Shown here: positions 1 through 6,138 of the stretch, piece after piece
Position numbering within the stretch: position 1 is the stretch's first letter
How the letters are laid out: each line of letters begins with the position of its first letter
Assembly (NCBI GenBank): GCA_028749105.1
Contig: JAQUQF010000036.1
Location: 1-10,438 of the forward strand
DNA from: Acidobacteriota bacterium
Lineage (GTDB): Bacteria; Acidobacteriota; Aminicenantia; UBA2199
Direction: 5' to 3'
Length of the DNA: 10,438 nucleotides
Notes under the pieces: model-generated
What the model was told of the DNA's origin: nothing
Database searches by the model: none
The model's input: the letters and a program-made list of their open reading frames with translations, nothing else
Translations under genes and position numbers: made by a program

Positions 1-90
1 GTGAGCGCCTTCTTCATCCTGATCGACAACGGTAATTCCTTTGACGGCGCCCAGGGCGAGCTCGAGCTGCGCCCCATCGGCCTTTACTGA
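1..90 (+). CDS. C-terminal tail of an unidentified protein (partial)
   Basis: An open frame enters from the left edge and runs in frame 1 to a TGA at 88-90, giving 29 residues ending in ELRPIGLY. The GTG at position 1 is only the window edge, so the true start lies outside. The fragment mixes hydrophobic and Gly/Asp/Asn residues and is too short to assign to a family. GC content and codon use resemble the operon downstream, and the next gene begins 76 nt later behind its own candidate promoter, so this is probably the end of a separate upstream gene on the same strand. It could be spurious because so little is visible. Confidence 0.5.
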   Translation: MSAFFILIDNGNSFDGAQGELELRPIGLY

Positions 91-103
91 CACCGACCTG
101 CGA

Positions 104-132
104 TTGACTAATCGGCGATATTTTGTTAAAGT
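104..132 (+). promoter_or_regulatory. Candidate sigma70-like promoter of the lysine-catabolism operon
   Basis: TTGACT at 104-109 (5 of 6 to the -35 consensus) is followed after a 17-nt spacer by TAAAGT at 127-132 (4 of 6 to the -10 consensus), inside a short AT-rich stretch between the upstream stop codon and the first operon gene. Transcription would start near 139, leaving a leader of about 28 nt with the GAGGA ribosome site at 158-162. It was found by eye and no start site is known. Confidence 0.45.
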
Positions 133-166
133 ATAAACTAAGCCGACTAAATTACCTGAGGAAATC

Positions 167-1474
167 ATGGAAAAAATCATCGGGATACGCAGGGAAGACA
201 AGAACGAATGGGAAAGAAGGGTGCCCCTGGTTCCCGACGATGTGCGCTGGCTGAAGGAAAAACACGACATCCGCACCATCGTGCAGCCGTCCGCGATCCG
301 CATCTTCAGCGATGACGAATACCGCCGTGCCGGCGCTGAAATCAGCGAGGATCTCGGAAAGGCGAGCACGGTCTTTGCCGTCAAGGAGATCCCGACCGCC
401 CTGTTCGATAAAAACAAGACCTACGTGTTCTTCTCGCACACCATCAAGGGGCAGTCCTACAACATGCCGATGCTGAAGGACATGATCGCCCTGCGCTGCA
501 ACCTGATCGATTACGAGCGCGTGCTCAACGAGAAGAACCAGCGCCTGATCTTCTTCGGCCGCTACGCCGGGCTGGCCGGCATGCTCGACACCCTGCACGG
601 CTTCGGCCGGAAACTGCTCGCCCGCGGCCTGAACAGCCCCTTCGCCAAAATCAAACAGGCGTACCAGTACGTATCGCTGGAAGAAGCCAAGGCCGGGGTC
701 GCCGCCGTGGGCGCCGAGATCGACGAGCACGGCTTTCCCGAGGAACTGTGCCCGCTGGTGGTCGGTTTTGCCGGCTACGGCAACGTGTCGCGCGGCGCCC
801 AGGAGATCTTCGACCTGCTGCCGCACAAGATCCTGTCCGCGGAAGCCCTGGTGGAGATGATCGACAACTTCTCCGGCGACAACCTGAATCTGGTCAAGGT
901 GGTATTCAGCGAGGACGACCTGGTGCGCCCGCTCCAGGGGACTTTCGACCTGCAGGATTACTACGCCCATCCCGAGAAATATGAGGGCAAGTTCGAAAAC
1001 TACCTGCCGCTGCTCTCCATCCTGGTCAACTGCATCTATTGGACCGAAAAATACCCGCGCCTGGTGACCAAGGAGTACCTGAAGAACCGCACCGTCCTGG
1101 AATCCAATCCCAGCCTGCAGGTCATCGGCGACATCAGCTGCGACATCGACGGCTCGATCGAGATTACCCGCAAGGCCACCAAGCCCGACGACGCGTACTA
1201 CACCTATTTCGCCGACGGCGACCGCTACGAGAACGGCGTGCAGCCGCTGGGGGTGACGGTCATGGCCGTGGACAACCTCCCCTGCGAATTCCCGCGCGAA
1301 TCGTCGGTCGAGTTCTCCACGGTGCTGCGCGCGTTCGTCCCCGCCATCGCCGCCGCCGATTTCAGCCGGACGGCGGAAAACCTGGAACTGCCGTCCCCCA
1401 TCCAAAAAGCGCTGATCCTGCACCAGGGCAATTTCGGCCGCGACTATCAATACATGAATGATTTCGTAAAATAG
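167..1474 (+). CDS. Lysine-ketoglutarate reductase (saccharopine-forming)
   Basis: 435 residues that align from memory, end to end, with the N-terminal half of the bifunctional aminoadipate semialdehyde synthase (LKR/SDH) of animals and plants. That enzyme half condenses lysine with 2-oxoglutarate and NADPH to give saccharopine in the first step of lysine breakdown. Shared landmarks are IGIRREDKNEWERRVPLVP at the N-terminus (AlaDh/PNT-type fold), YVFFSHTIKGQ near residue 86, LIDYE near 113, FGRYAGLAGMLDTLHGFG near 130-145, the nucleotide-site region VGFAGYGNVSRGAQEIF near 200-215, and LVNCIYWTEKYPRL followed by GDISCDIDGSIE in the C-terminal third. There is no signal peptide, so it should be cytosolic. 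The ATG at 167 has GAGGA four nt upstream and matches the family's N-terminal motif. The C-terminus ends where the reductase half of the fused enzyme ends, and the dehydrogenase follows 10 nt later as a separate gene. Confidence 0.9.
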   Translation: MEKIIGIRREDKNEWERRVPLVPDDVRWLKEKHDIRTIVQPSAIRIFSDDEYRRAGAEISEDLGKASTVFAVKEIPTALFDKNKTYVFFSHTIKGQSYNMPMLKDMIALRCNLIDYERVLNEKNQRLIFFGRYAGLAGMLDTLHGFGRKLLARGLNSPFAKIKQAYQYVSLEEAKAGVAAVGAEIDEHGFPEELCPLVVGFAGYGNVSRGAQEIFDLLPHKILSAEALVEMIDNFSGDNLNLVKVVFSEDDLVRPLQGTFDLQDYYAHPEKYEGKFENYLPLLSILVNCIYWTEKYPRLVTKEYLKNRTVLESNPSLQVIGDISCDIDGSIEITRKATKPDDAYYTYFADGDRYENGVQPLGVTVMAVDNLPCEFPRESSVEFSTVLRAFVPAIAAADFSRTAENLELPSPIQKALILHQGNFGRDYQYMNDFVK

Positions 1475-1484
1475 GAGGAACATC

Positions 1485-2810
1485 ATGAATAAAATACTGG
1501 TTTTGGGAGCCGGACTAGTGAGCCGGCCGGGAGTAAATTACCTCCTGGAGCAGAAGAACATGACGGTTACCGTGGCCTCGCGCACGGTGAGCAAGGCCGA
1601 AAAGCTGGTCAAGGGACACGCGAACGGCCGCGCCGTCGACGTCGACGTGGAGAACGAAGCGGCGCTGGCTGCCCTGGTCAAGGAGCACGACATCGTCATC
1701 AGCCTGCTGCCCTGGATCCACCACGTCAAGGTGGCGAACCTGTGCCTGGAACACGGGAAGAACCTGGTCACCACGTCATACGTCAGCGAAGGCATGAAAA
1801 ATATTGCGAAGCAGGTGCTGGACAAGGGCCTCATCTTCCTCAACGAGATCGGCCTCGATCCCGGCATCGACCACATGTCGGCCATGAAGATCATCCACGC
1901 CGTCGAGGCCGAGGGCGGCAAAGTACTCCACTTCCACTCCTACTGCGGCGGTCTGCCCGCTCCCGAAAACAACGACAATCCGTTCGGCTACAAGTTCTCC
2001 TGGAGCCCGCGCGGCGTGGTCCTGGCTTCTCGCAACTCGGCCCGCTTCCTGGAGGACGGCAAGATCGTCGAGATCGAAGGCAAGAACCTGTTCCTCAATC
2101 CCAAGGTCGAAGAGATCGAAGGCCTGGGCAAGTTCGAGGTCTACCCCAACCGCAACTCGGTCCCCTACAAGGAGCAATACGGCCTCAAGGACGCCCTGAC
2201 CGTCATCCGCGGCACCTACCGCAATCTGGGCTGGTGCGGAACGCTGAAGAAGATCGTCGACCTGGGGCTGGTCGACGAGACACCCCTGCCGGAGCTCAAG
2301 GGGATCACCTTCAAGAAAATGGTGGCCGACCTGGTCGGCTGCCCCGCGGACGCGAACGTCAAGGAAGCGACGGCCAAAAAGCTCGACATCCCGGCCAGCT
2401 CGGAGATCATCAAGAGCTTGGAATGGCTGGGCCTGTTCAGTGACGAAACCGTGCCCGACGTCGGCAACCGTCTGGACATCCTGTGCGAGCGCATGCAGCA
2501 AAAGATGTTCTTCAAGGATGGTGAGAGGGACCTGGTAATCCTGCGCCACCGCTTCATCGTGGAAAACAAGGACAAGAGCCGCGACCTGATCACCTCGACG
2601 CTGATCGACTACGGCATCCCCTACGGCGACAGCTCCATGGCCCGCACCGTCAGCCTGCCCATGGCCATCGGCACGCGCCTGATCGCCGAGGGAAGGATCG
2701 CCGCCAAAGGAGTGCTGACTCCGATCCTTGCCGCGATCTACGAGCCGGTCCTGAGTGAACTGGAGACCATGAACATCAGGATGGTGGAGAAGAGGCTCCG
2801 CCAGGAATAA
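1485..2810 (+). CDS. Saccharopine dehydrogenase (glutamate-forming, LYS9/SDH type)
   Basis: 441 residues. The N-terminus KILVLGAGLVSRPGVNYLL (residues 3-21) is the Rossmann nucleotide-binding loop of the saccharopine dehydrogenase family. ISLLPWIHHVKVANLCLEH, VTTSYVSEGM, NEIGLDPGIDHMSAM and the glycine-rich HSYCGGLPAPENNDNPFGYKF region are typical of the SDH half of animal/plant LKR/SDH and fungal Lys9. The enzyme oxidises saccharopine with NAD(P)+ to aminoadipate semialdehyde and glutamate. Beside a reductase gene the catabolic direction is expected, although the chemistry is reversible. The ATG at 1485 is preceded by AGGAGG (1473-1478), which overlaps the TAG of the reductase gene, so the two are probably translationally coupled. 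Length matches a stand-alone SDH domain. No aminoadipate semialdehyde dehydrogenase is in view. Confidence 0.92.
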   Translation: MNKILVLGAGLVSRPGVNYLLEQKNMTVTVASRTVSKAEKLVKGHANGRAVDVDVENEAALAALVKEHDIVISLLPWIHHVKVANLCLEHGKNLVTTSYVSEGMKNIAKQVLDKGLIFLNEIGLDPGIDHMSAMKIIHAVEAEGGKVLHFHSYCGGLPAPENNDNPFGYKFSWSPRGVVLASRNSARFLEDGKIVEIEGKNLFLNPKVEEIEGLGKFEVYPNRNSVPYKEQYGLKDALTVIRGTYRNLGWCGTLKKIVDLGLVDETPLPELKGITFKKMVADLVGCPADANVKEATAKKLDIPASSEIIKSLEWLGLFSDETVPDVGNRLDILCERMQQKMFFKDGERDLVILRHRFIVENKDKSRDLITSTLIDYGIPYGDSSMARTVSLPMAIGTRLIAEGRIAAKGVLTPILAAIYEPVLSELETMNIRMVEKRLRQE

Positions 2811-2816
2811 GAGGTT

Positions 2817-3173
2817 TTGGACAAGAAAACCATCGGCATGAACGGGGAGCAGGCGGCCGCCGCCTTCCTGAAGAACAAGGGCTACAAGATCATCCAGCCC
2901 AACTACCGTGTGGCCGGCGCCGAGGTCGACCTGGTGGCCAGCACCGGCGACATCCTGTGCTTTGTCGAGGTCAAGACGCGCAAGACCAGCGAGTTCGGGG
3001 CTCCCGAGGCGTTCGTCACCCGTCCCAAGCAGCTGAAGATCATCCGCGCCGCCCGCTTTTTCTCGGCGCGCAAACCCTACCGCGATTTCCGCGTGCGCTT
3101 CGACGTCGTTTCGGTGCTGCGCCGGGACGATGGCTTCGATTGCGACCACCTGGAAAACGCCTTCGAGGAGTAA
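2817..3173 (+). CDS. yraN: YraN/UPF0102-family nuclease-fold protein
   Basis: 118 residues, normal for this family. It begins with the GEQAAAAFLKNKGYKI helix-turn typical of UPF0102, then E36-V-D38 and, after a short strand, FVEVKTR with E51 and K53. Together these form the E/D...ExK core of a restriction-endonuclease-like fold. The K(Q)LKIIRAARFF helix and RFDVVSV strand complete the pattern. The family is very widespread but its cellular role is not settled; DNA processing is usually proposed. The start is taken as TTG at 2817, six nt after the previous stop, with AGGA at 2803-2806 as the likely ribosome site. The ATG at 2838 (residue 8) is an alternative that still keeps the whole conserved domain but lacks a clear ribosome site. 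It sits inside the operon between lysine catabolism and galT. Confidence 0.88.
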   Translation: MDKKTIGMNGEQAAAAFLKNKGYKIIQPNYRVAGAEVDLVASTGDILCFVEVKTRKTSEFGAPEAFVTRPKQLKIIRAARFFSARKPYRDFRVRFDVVSVLRRDDGFDCDHLENAFEE

Positions 3174-3176
3174 GCC

Positions 3177-4175
3177 ATGCCCGAGCTGCGCAAGGACCCG
3201 ATCACCGGCACCTGGGTCATTATCTCCGAGGAGCGGAAAAAGAGGCCCAAATACTACCAGATCGTCGTCGACAAGGACATTTCCATCCCGGAGAACTGCC
3301 CGTTCTGCCCGGGCAACGAGGCGATGACCCCGCCCGAGACCTTCGCCCTGCGTCCCGGCCATACGCAGCCGAACACTCCGGGCTGGGAGCTGCGCGCCGT
3401 GCCCAACAAGTTTCCCGCCTTGCGCATCGAGGGTGAATTGCGCAAGAGCGGCGAGGGCTTTTACGACAAAATGAACGGCATCGGCGCCCATGAAGTGATC
3501 ATAGAGACCTCGCGCCACCAGCACACCTGGTTCGACGGCGACACCGCCGTAGTCCGCAATTCCCTGTTGGCATCCAAGAACCGCATCCTGGACCTGAAAA
3601 AGGACACCCGCTTCAAATACATCATGGTCTTCAAGAATTTCGGCCCCACGGCCGGCGCCACCCTCTCCCACTCGCACAGCCAGCTCATCGCCCTGCCGGT
3701 CGTGCCGCTGCGCGTCCAGGAAGAGATCGAAGGGGCGCGCGCCCATTTCGAGATGAAGGAGCGCTGCATCTTCTGCGACATCATCCAGTACGAAAGCGAG
3801 GTCGACCGCCGCCTGCTCGTCGAAAACGAGCACTTCATCGTTCTGGCCCCCTACGCCCCGCGCTTCTCCTTCGAGTTGGCCGTCTATCCCAAGCGCCACA
3901 ATCCAGCCTTCGAGAGCACTCCCGACATGGAATTGGAGAGCCTGAGCCGGATCCTGAGCGATGTCCTGGGCAGGACCGGGCGGATGCTCAACCGCCCCGA
4001 CTACAACCTGATCATCCACAACGCCCCGTGCCTGAACCGCGTCGGCGATTTCTACCACTGGCACATCGAGTTCATGCCGGTGCTGGCGCGCGTGGCCGGC
4101 TTCGAGTGGGGCACCGGCTTCTACATCAACCCCATCTCGCCCGAGGAGTCGGTCCAGTCGCTGAAGGCGGTCTGA
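3177..4175 (+). CDS. galT: GalT-family enzyme: galactose-1-phosphate uridylyltransferase or related NDP-sugar phosphorylase
   Basis: 332 residues with two HIT-type halves. N-terminal PELRKDPITGTWVIIS is the GalT signature. C41-x-x-C44 (CPFCPGNE), H114 and H165 fit the four zinc ligands of E. coli GalT (C52, C55, H115, H164). H167 in SHSHSQL (164-170) fits the catalytic histidine that carries the uridylyl group. A second CxxC (C197, C200) and the HWH of FYHWHIEFMPVL (292-302) mark the second half. GalT moves UMP between UDP-glucose and galactose-1-phosphate in the Leloir pathway. The HSHSQ triad with a second CxxC, rather than HPHGQ, resembles the branch containing plant ADP-glucose phosphorylase, so the substrate is uncertain. 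The ATG at 3177 has GAGGAG at 3165-3170, three nt after the yraN stop. No galK or galE is nearby. Its last ~54 bp have a diverged copy at 6184-6238. Confidence 0.85.
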   Translation: MPELRKDPITGTWVIISEERKKRPKYYQIVVDKDISIPENCPFCPGNEAMTPPETFALRPGHTQPNTPGWELRAVPNKFPALRIEGELRKSGEGFYDKMNGIGAHEVIIETSRHQHTWFDGDTAVVRNSLLASKNRILDLKKDTRFKYIMVFKNFGPTAGATLSHSHSQLIALPVVPLRVQEEIEGARAHFEMKERCIFCDIIQYESEVDRRLLVENEHFIVLAPYAPRFSFELAVYPKRHNPAFESTPDMELESLSRILSDVLGRTGRMLNRPDYNLIIHNAPCLNRVGDFYHWHIEFMPVLARVAGFEWGTGFYINPISPEESVQSLKAV

Positions 4176-4177
4176 TT
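4124..4177 (+). repeat. galT 3'-end repeat, copy 1 (inside intact galT)
   Basis: The final codons of galT, from the Ile-Asn-Pro-Ile-Ser-Pro region through the TGA plus two bases, recur in the same orientation at 6184-6238. By hand alignment 47 of 55 columns are identical, with seven substitutions and one extra C in the far copy. Similarity falls away beyond the stop codon and upstream of the repeat. This copy is the functional end of the gene. Confidence 0.8.
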
Positions 4178-4194
4178 CCCGGCTCACGACATCC

Positions 4195-4267
4195 TGCCGC
4201 AAACCTATCCGGCATAGCGAATGTTCTTTCCGCGCTCCACTCCTAGTTGAGCACTTCCAGCGCGGCG
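4195..4267. other. Intergenic remnant between galT and the ATPase cassette
   Basis: This stretch follows galT and holds no gene. A weak 5-bp stem (TGCCG 4195-4199 with CGGCA 4210-4214) is present, without a T-run to make it a terminator. Just to the right, 4243-4267 is a copy of the HEAT gene's last 25 bp. The 20-30 bp left of that copy also look loosely like the bases left of the intact HEAT 3' end (6 of 10 identical in the adjoining block), suggesting that part of the HEAT gene's original downstream flank is kept here. Confidence 0.4.
4243..4267 (-). pseudogene. Displaced 3' end of the HEAT-repeat gene (direct repeat, copy 1)
   Basis: Read on the minus strand this encodes Ala-Ala-Leu-Glu-Val-Leu-Asn-stop (TAG). 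The intact HEAT gene ends Ala-Ala-Leu-Glu-Val-Leu-Lys-stop (TAG) at 5601-5625. The two 25-bp stretches differ at one base (4246 G versus 5604 T). Identity stops abruptly on the right at 4268, inside what would be coding sequence, and fades gradually on the left in the downstream flank. It has no start and no attached open frame, so it is a remnant. The ATPase gene lies between the two copies. Confidence 0.75.
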
Positions 4268-4279
4268 CGACATTTTTTT

Positions 4280-4308
4280 CTCAGCGAAAAGATTCTTTGA
4301 TCGCTGAG
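4280..4308. repeat. Stem-loop downstream of the ATPase gene
   Basis: CTCAGCGA at 4280-4287 pairs perfectly with TCGCTGAG at 4301-4308. The loop can extend the stem with AAAGA (4288-4292) and TCTTT (4294-4298), leaving a 2-nt bulge. It begins 17 nt past the ATPase stop codon in the direction of that gene. A run of seven T (4273-4279) lies on its left side, so a minus-strand transcript reads hairpin then A-run, which is not a standard intrinsic terminator. It may stabilise the 3' end of the mRNA, or be an end structure of the inserted segment, since it starts 13 nt inside the repeat boundary. Confidence 0.5.
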
Positions 4309-4325
4309 GGGAGAAACAGCAGATT

Positions 4326-5498
4326 CTAGACCAGTCCCGCGAGAAAACGGCCCGCGGAAACGACGCGTATGCCGTCTTTGAACCGATCCACGTTTGGCCG
4401 GCGGACAAGCTGGTAGACAAAAGGAATCTGCAGACGATCACGAAAATATCGCAATGGCGGCCAAGGCGACTCGTCGTTCAACTTGCATTCCACCGCAAAC
4501 CAGGGGGTGGAGTCTATGGCGACTAGAAAATCGACCTCCTTTTTTTCCTGGTTCCTCAAGAAATATAGTTCAAGCTTATGACCATCGCGATCGCGCAGGA
4601 AATGGATCAGTTTCAGCAGGTGTGAGGCGACCAAGTTCTCAAAGCGCCCGCCTTCCGAAGGAACCTCCGCCCAGTCCCACAAGTATAACTTGGCCTCCTT
4701 GCGCAGAGAGCGCGGCACGCGTCGGTTGTAGGGGCGGATGCGGTACATGTAGTAGAACGATTCCAGCACCTCCAACCAGTTGCTGACGGCCCTGTGGCTG
4801 ACCTCGATGTCGCGGCAGAGCGACTGGATCGAAAGCAGGTTGCCGGCGCGTTCCGGCAGCAGGTCGCCCAGAAGCTTCATGGCTCCAAGATCACGCACGC
4901 GGTCGCTGTCGCGGATGTCTTCCCGAAACAGTCTCTCGATCTTTTCGTTCTGCCAGCGTCGCAGCGCCCGATCGTTTCCTTTGAACAGCACCTCGGGGAA
5001 GCCGCCAAAACGGAGAAGTTCGGCCAGTTCCCTTTCCCGATCGGCTCCACTCACTTCAATTTCACCGCCAATTTCGGGGAGACGTTGCTCGCCAAGCATC
5101 TCCGCCAACGAAAAGGGATGCAGGCGGTAATAATGGTAGCGTCCCTGCAGTGAATCTCCGCCGCGCCGGTATATGTCCATGCGGGCACTGCCGGTAACCA
5201 GGAAGCGATAGCGCCCCTTGAGCTTGTCATACTCCCCTTTCAGAAGGGTTTTCCACTTCCGGTATTTGTGGATCTCGTCGAATATCAGCAGCTCGACATC
5301 GCCCGGCCAGTCCGAAGCGACGACACGCTTTCTGTCCTGCCGGTTGTCCCAGTTGAAATAGGCATTGCCGCGAAAATTTGGCGCTACAAGCTCGGTGGCG
5401 AAAGTGGTCTTGCCTACCTGGCGGGCGCCTCCGACAAAGATCATTTTGTCCCGCAGGTCATCGCCCACGGCGGCGGTCAGATATCTTTCCTTTGCCAT
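4326..5498 (-). CDS. AAA_14/DUF4143 family ATPase
   Basis: 390 residues, the usual size. Walker A is GGARQVGKTT (23-32, K30), Walker B is ELLIFDEIHK (69-78, D74/E75), and VTGSAR (101-106) is the sensor-like motif. DSLQGRYHYYRLHPFSLAEM (about 116-135) is the family's hallmark transition. The C-terminal DUF4143 part holds an EVDFLV...AVECK pattern like a PD-(D/E)XK nuclease fold. These ATPases are common, patchily distributed and often accessory; no cellular role is established, and proposals include DNA-related and toxin/defence-like functions. The ATG at 5496-5498 is chosen because MAKERYL leads straight into the domain. There is no ribosome site upstream, but a promoter sits so close that a leaderless mRNA is possible. 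It converges on galT, follows the HEAT gene on the same strand, and lies between direct repeats of the HEAT 3' end. By eye it looks less GC-rich than galT, which would fit acquisition. Confidence 0.9.
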   Translation of the reverse strand: MAKERYLTAAVGDDLRDKMIFVGGARQVGKTTFATELVAPNFRGNAYFNWDNRQDRKRVVASDWPGDVELLIFDEIHKYRKWKTLLKGEYDKLKGRYRFLVTGSARMDIYRRGGDSLQGRYHYYRLHPFSLAEMLGEQRLPEIGGEIEVSGADRERELAELLRFGGFPEVLFKGNDRALRRWQNEKIERLFREDIRDSDRVRDLGAMKLLGDLLPERAGNLLSIQSLCRDIEVSHRAVSNWLEVLESFYYMYRIRPYNRRVPRSLRKEAKLYLWDWAEVPSEGGRFENLVASHLLKLIHFLRDRDGHKLELYFLRNQEKKEVDFLVAIDSTPWFAVECKLNDESPWPPLRYFRDRLQIPFVYQLVRRPNVDRFKDGIRVVSAGRFLAGLV

Positions 5499-5504
5499 GT
5501 GCAG

Positions 5505-5533
5505 AGTGTAGCATGGAGAAAAGTGATAGTCAA
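5505..5533 (-). promoter_or_regulatory. Candidate proximal promoter of the ATPase gene
   Basis: On the minus strand TTGACT (5533-5528) and TACACT (5510-5505) are separated by 17 nt. The -10 box ends 6 nt before the ATG, so initiation would fall at or next to the start codon and give a leaderless transcript. This agrees with the lack of any Shine-Dalgarno sequence. It was found by eye. Confidence 0.4.
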
Positions 5534-5560
5534 TTTAATTTGCCCATAAGCAAATAAATT
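5532..5560. repeat. AT-rich inverted repeat in the ATPase promoter region
   Basis: AATTTAATTTGC (5532-5543) and GCAAATAAATT (5550-5560) are inverted copies with a single extra A in the left arm and a 6-nt centre. The palindrome spans the expected start of the distal promoter and touches the -35 box of the proximal one. That position suits an operator for a dimeric repressor, or a leader hairpin if transcribed from the distal promoter. Confidence 0.45.
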
Positions 5561-5585
5561 ATAATGAAAATTCACCTGGCGTCAA
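5558..5585 (-). promoter_or_regulatory. Candidate distal promoter of the ATPase gene
   Basis: On the minus strand TTGACG (5585-5580, 5 of 6 to consensus) and a perfect TATAAT (5563-5558) are spaced by 16 nt in the AT-rich gap between the HEAT and ATPase genes. Transcription would begin near 5551, giving a leader of about 53 nt that includes the inverted repeat. By consensus it is the strongest promoter in the window. Confidence 0.5.
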
Positions 5586-5600
5586 ATTTTCTCTCCGATT

Positions 5601-5625
5601 CTATTTGAGCACTTCCAGCGCGGCG
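5601..5625 (-). repeat. HEAT-gene 3'-end direct repeat, copy 2 (intact gene end)
   Basis: The last seven codons and TAG of the HEAT gene, plus the last base of the preceding codon, match 4243-4267 at 24 of 25 positions in the same orientation. The copies lie 1358 bp apart and enclose the complete ATPase gene with its promoters. A restored gene end next to a displaced copy is the arrangement expected when a segment enters the 3' end of a gene. Confidence 0.75.
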
Positions 5626-6053
5626 TTGCGGACCTCGCCGTCCAGTCGGTCCAATATCCTCTTCAATGAATCGACGGCGCGCGGATCATGGATGGCGCCC
5701 AGGGCGCGCACGCTGGCGATGCGCACCGCCGCCACGGGATCCTGAAGGGCGTCGACGAGAAACGGAATGGAGAACGGCTCCGGCAGCCTGCCAAGCACCT
5801 CCGCCGCGGCCAGGCGGGCGTGATCGCTTCCCTTCCGCAGCGTCCAATAGATCGAGCTGGCCGCATACAGGTCATTGAGCGCCACCAGCGATTCGACGGC
5901 GGCCCGGCGGACGACACGGCTTTCATCCTCCAGAGCCCGCACCAGGGACTCATTGACATCACGGTCTTCGGGTCCGTTGTACAGCTCGAGCACGGCGAGC
6001 GGATCGCTGCGCAGGCGTTTGATCAGTTCTTTCCGCTGCGTGAGTTTTTTCAT
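5601..6053 (-). CDS. Small HEAT-repeat (PBS-lyase-type) protein
   Basis: 150 residues forming four to five helical pairs. After a basic N-terminus (MKKLTQRKELIKRLRSDP), units occur at about 33-60 (VRALEDESRVVRRAAVESLVAL), 64-95 (WTLRKGSDHARLAAAEVLGRL), 96-125 (LVDALQDPVAAVRIASVRALGAI) and 126-150 (LKRILDRLDGEVRNAALEVLK). The D-x-x-V-R-x-A-A-x-x-A-L pattern is typical of HEAT/PBS-lyase repeats, which bind proteins and are not usually enzymatic themselves. There is no signal peptide or membrane segment. The ATG at 6051-6053 has GGAGGAGGA nine nt upstream. The gene ends exactly at a repeat boundary: its last 25 bp recur at 4243-4267. Whether the protein works with the ATPase downstream is unknown. 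They are co-directional, but the ATPase has its own promoters. Confidence 0.85.
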   Translation of the reverse strand: MKKLTQRKELIKRLRSDPLAVLELYNGPEDRDVNESLVRALEDESRVVRRAAVESLVALNDLYAASSIYWTLRKGSDHARLAAAEVLGRLPEPFSIPFLVDALQDPVAAVRIASVRALGAIHDPRAVDSLKRILDRLDGEVRNAALEVLK

Positions 6054-6082
6054 GATGGAACGTCCTCCTCCGCTTTCAATAA

Positions 6083-6123
6083 ATACCCGCTTTACTATTT
6101 CCCGGGTATGCTTGATTCGGGAA
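6083..6123 (-). promoter_or_regulatory. Overlapping alternative hairpins in the HEAT gene leader
   Basis: Two perfect stems compete for the same bases: TTCCCG (6099-6104) with CGGGAA (6118-6123), and ATACCCG (6083-6089) with CGGGTAT (6103-6109). They share 6103-6104 and would interleave, so they cannot form together. They lie between the candidate start of transcription near 6132 and the ribosome site at about 6063-6071. This resembles a leader switch, but stems of 6-7 bp also arise by chance. Confidence 0.3.
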
Positions 6124-6138
6124 GCTGCCAGTCAGGCC

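Noticed and set aside
152..1486. A 444-codon open frame on the minus strand covering the whole lysine-ketoglutarate reductase gene
   Set aside because: It is a codon-phase shadow of a GC-rich gene. The translated protein is low in recognisable domains and rich in Val/Gly/Asp/Gln as expected from antisense reading, and it conflicts with an unambiguous enzyme on the + strand.
1776..4202. An 808-codon minus-strand open frame crossing saccharopine dehydrogenase, yraN and galT
   Set aside because: It is antisense to three confidently identified genes and continuous only because stop codons are rare in that phase. No domain is recognisable and no ribosome site was seen.
4273..4308. Rho-independent terminator for galT or the ATPase
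   Set aside because: The T-run lies before the stem on the + strand, so it becomes an A-run after the stem on the minus strand. Neither direction gives stem followed by U-run.
4326..6053. ATPase plus HEAT gene as a toxin-antitoxin or defence operon
   Set aside because: Neither protein shows a toxin, antitoxin or known defence signature, the ATPase has its own promoters, and the repeats suggest that the two genes arrived separately.
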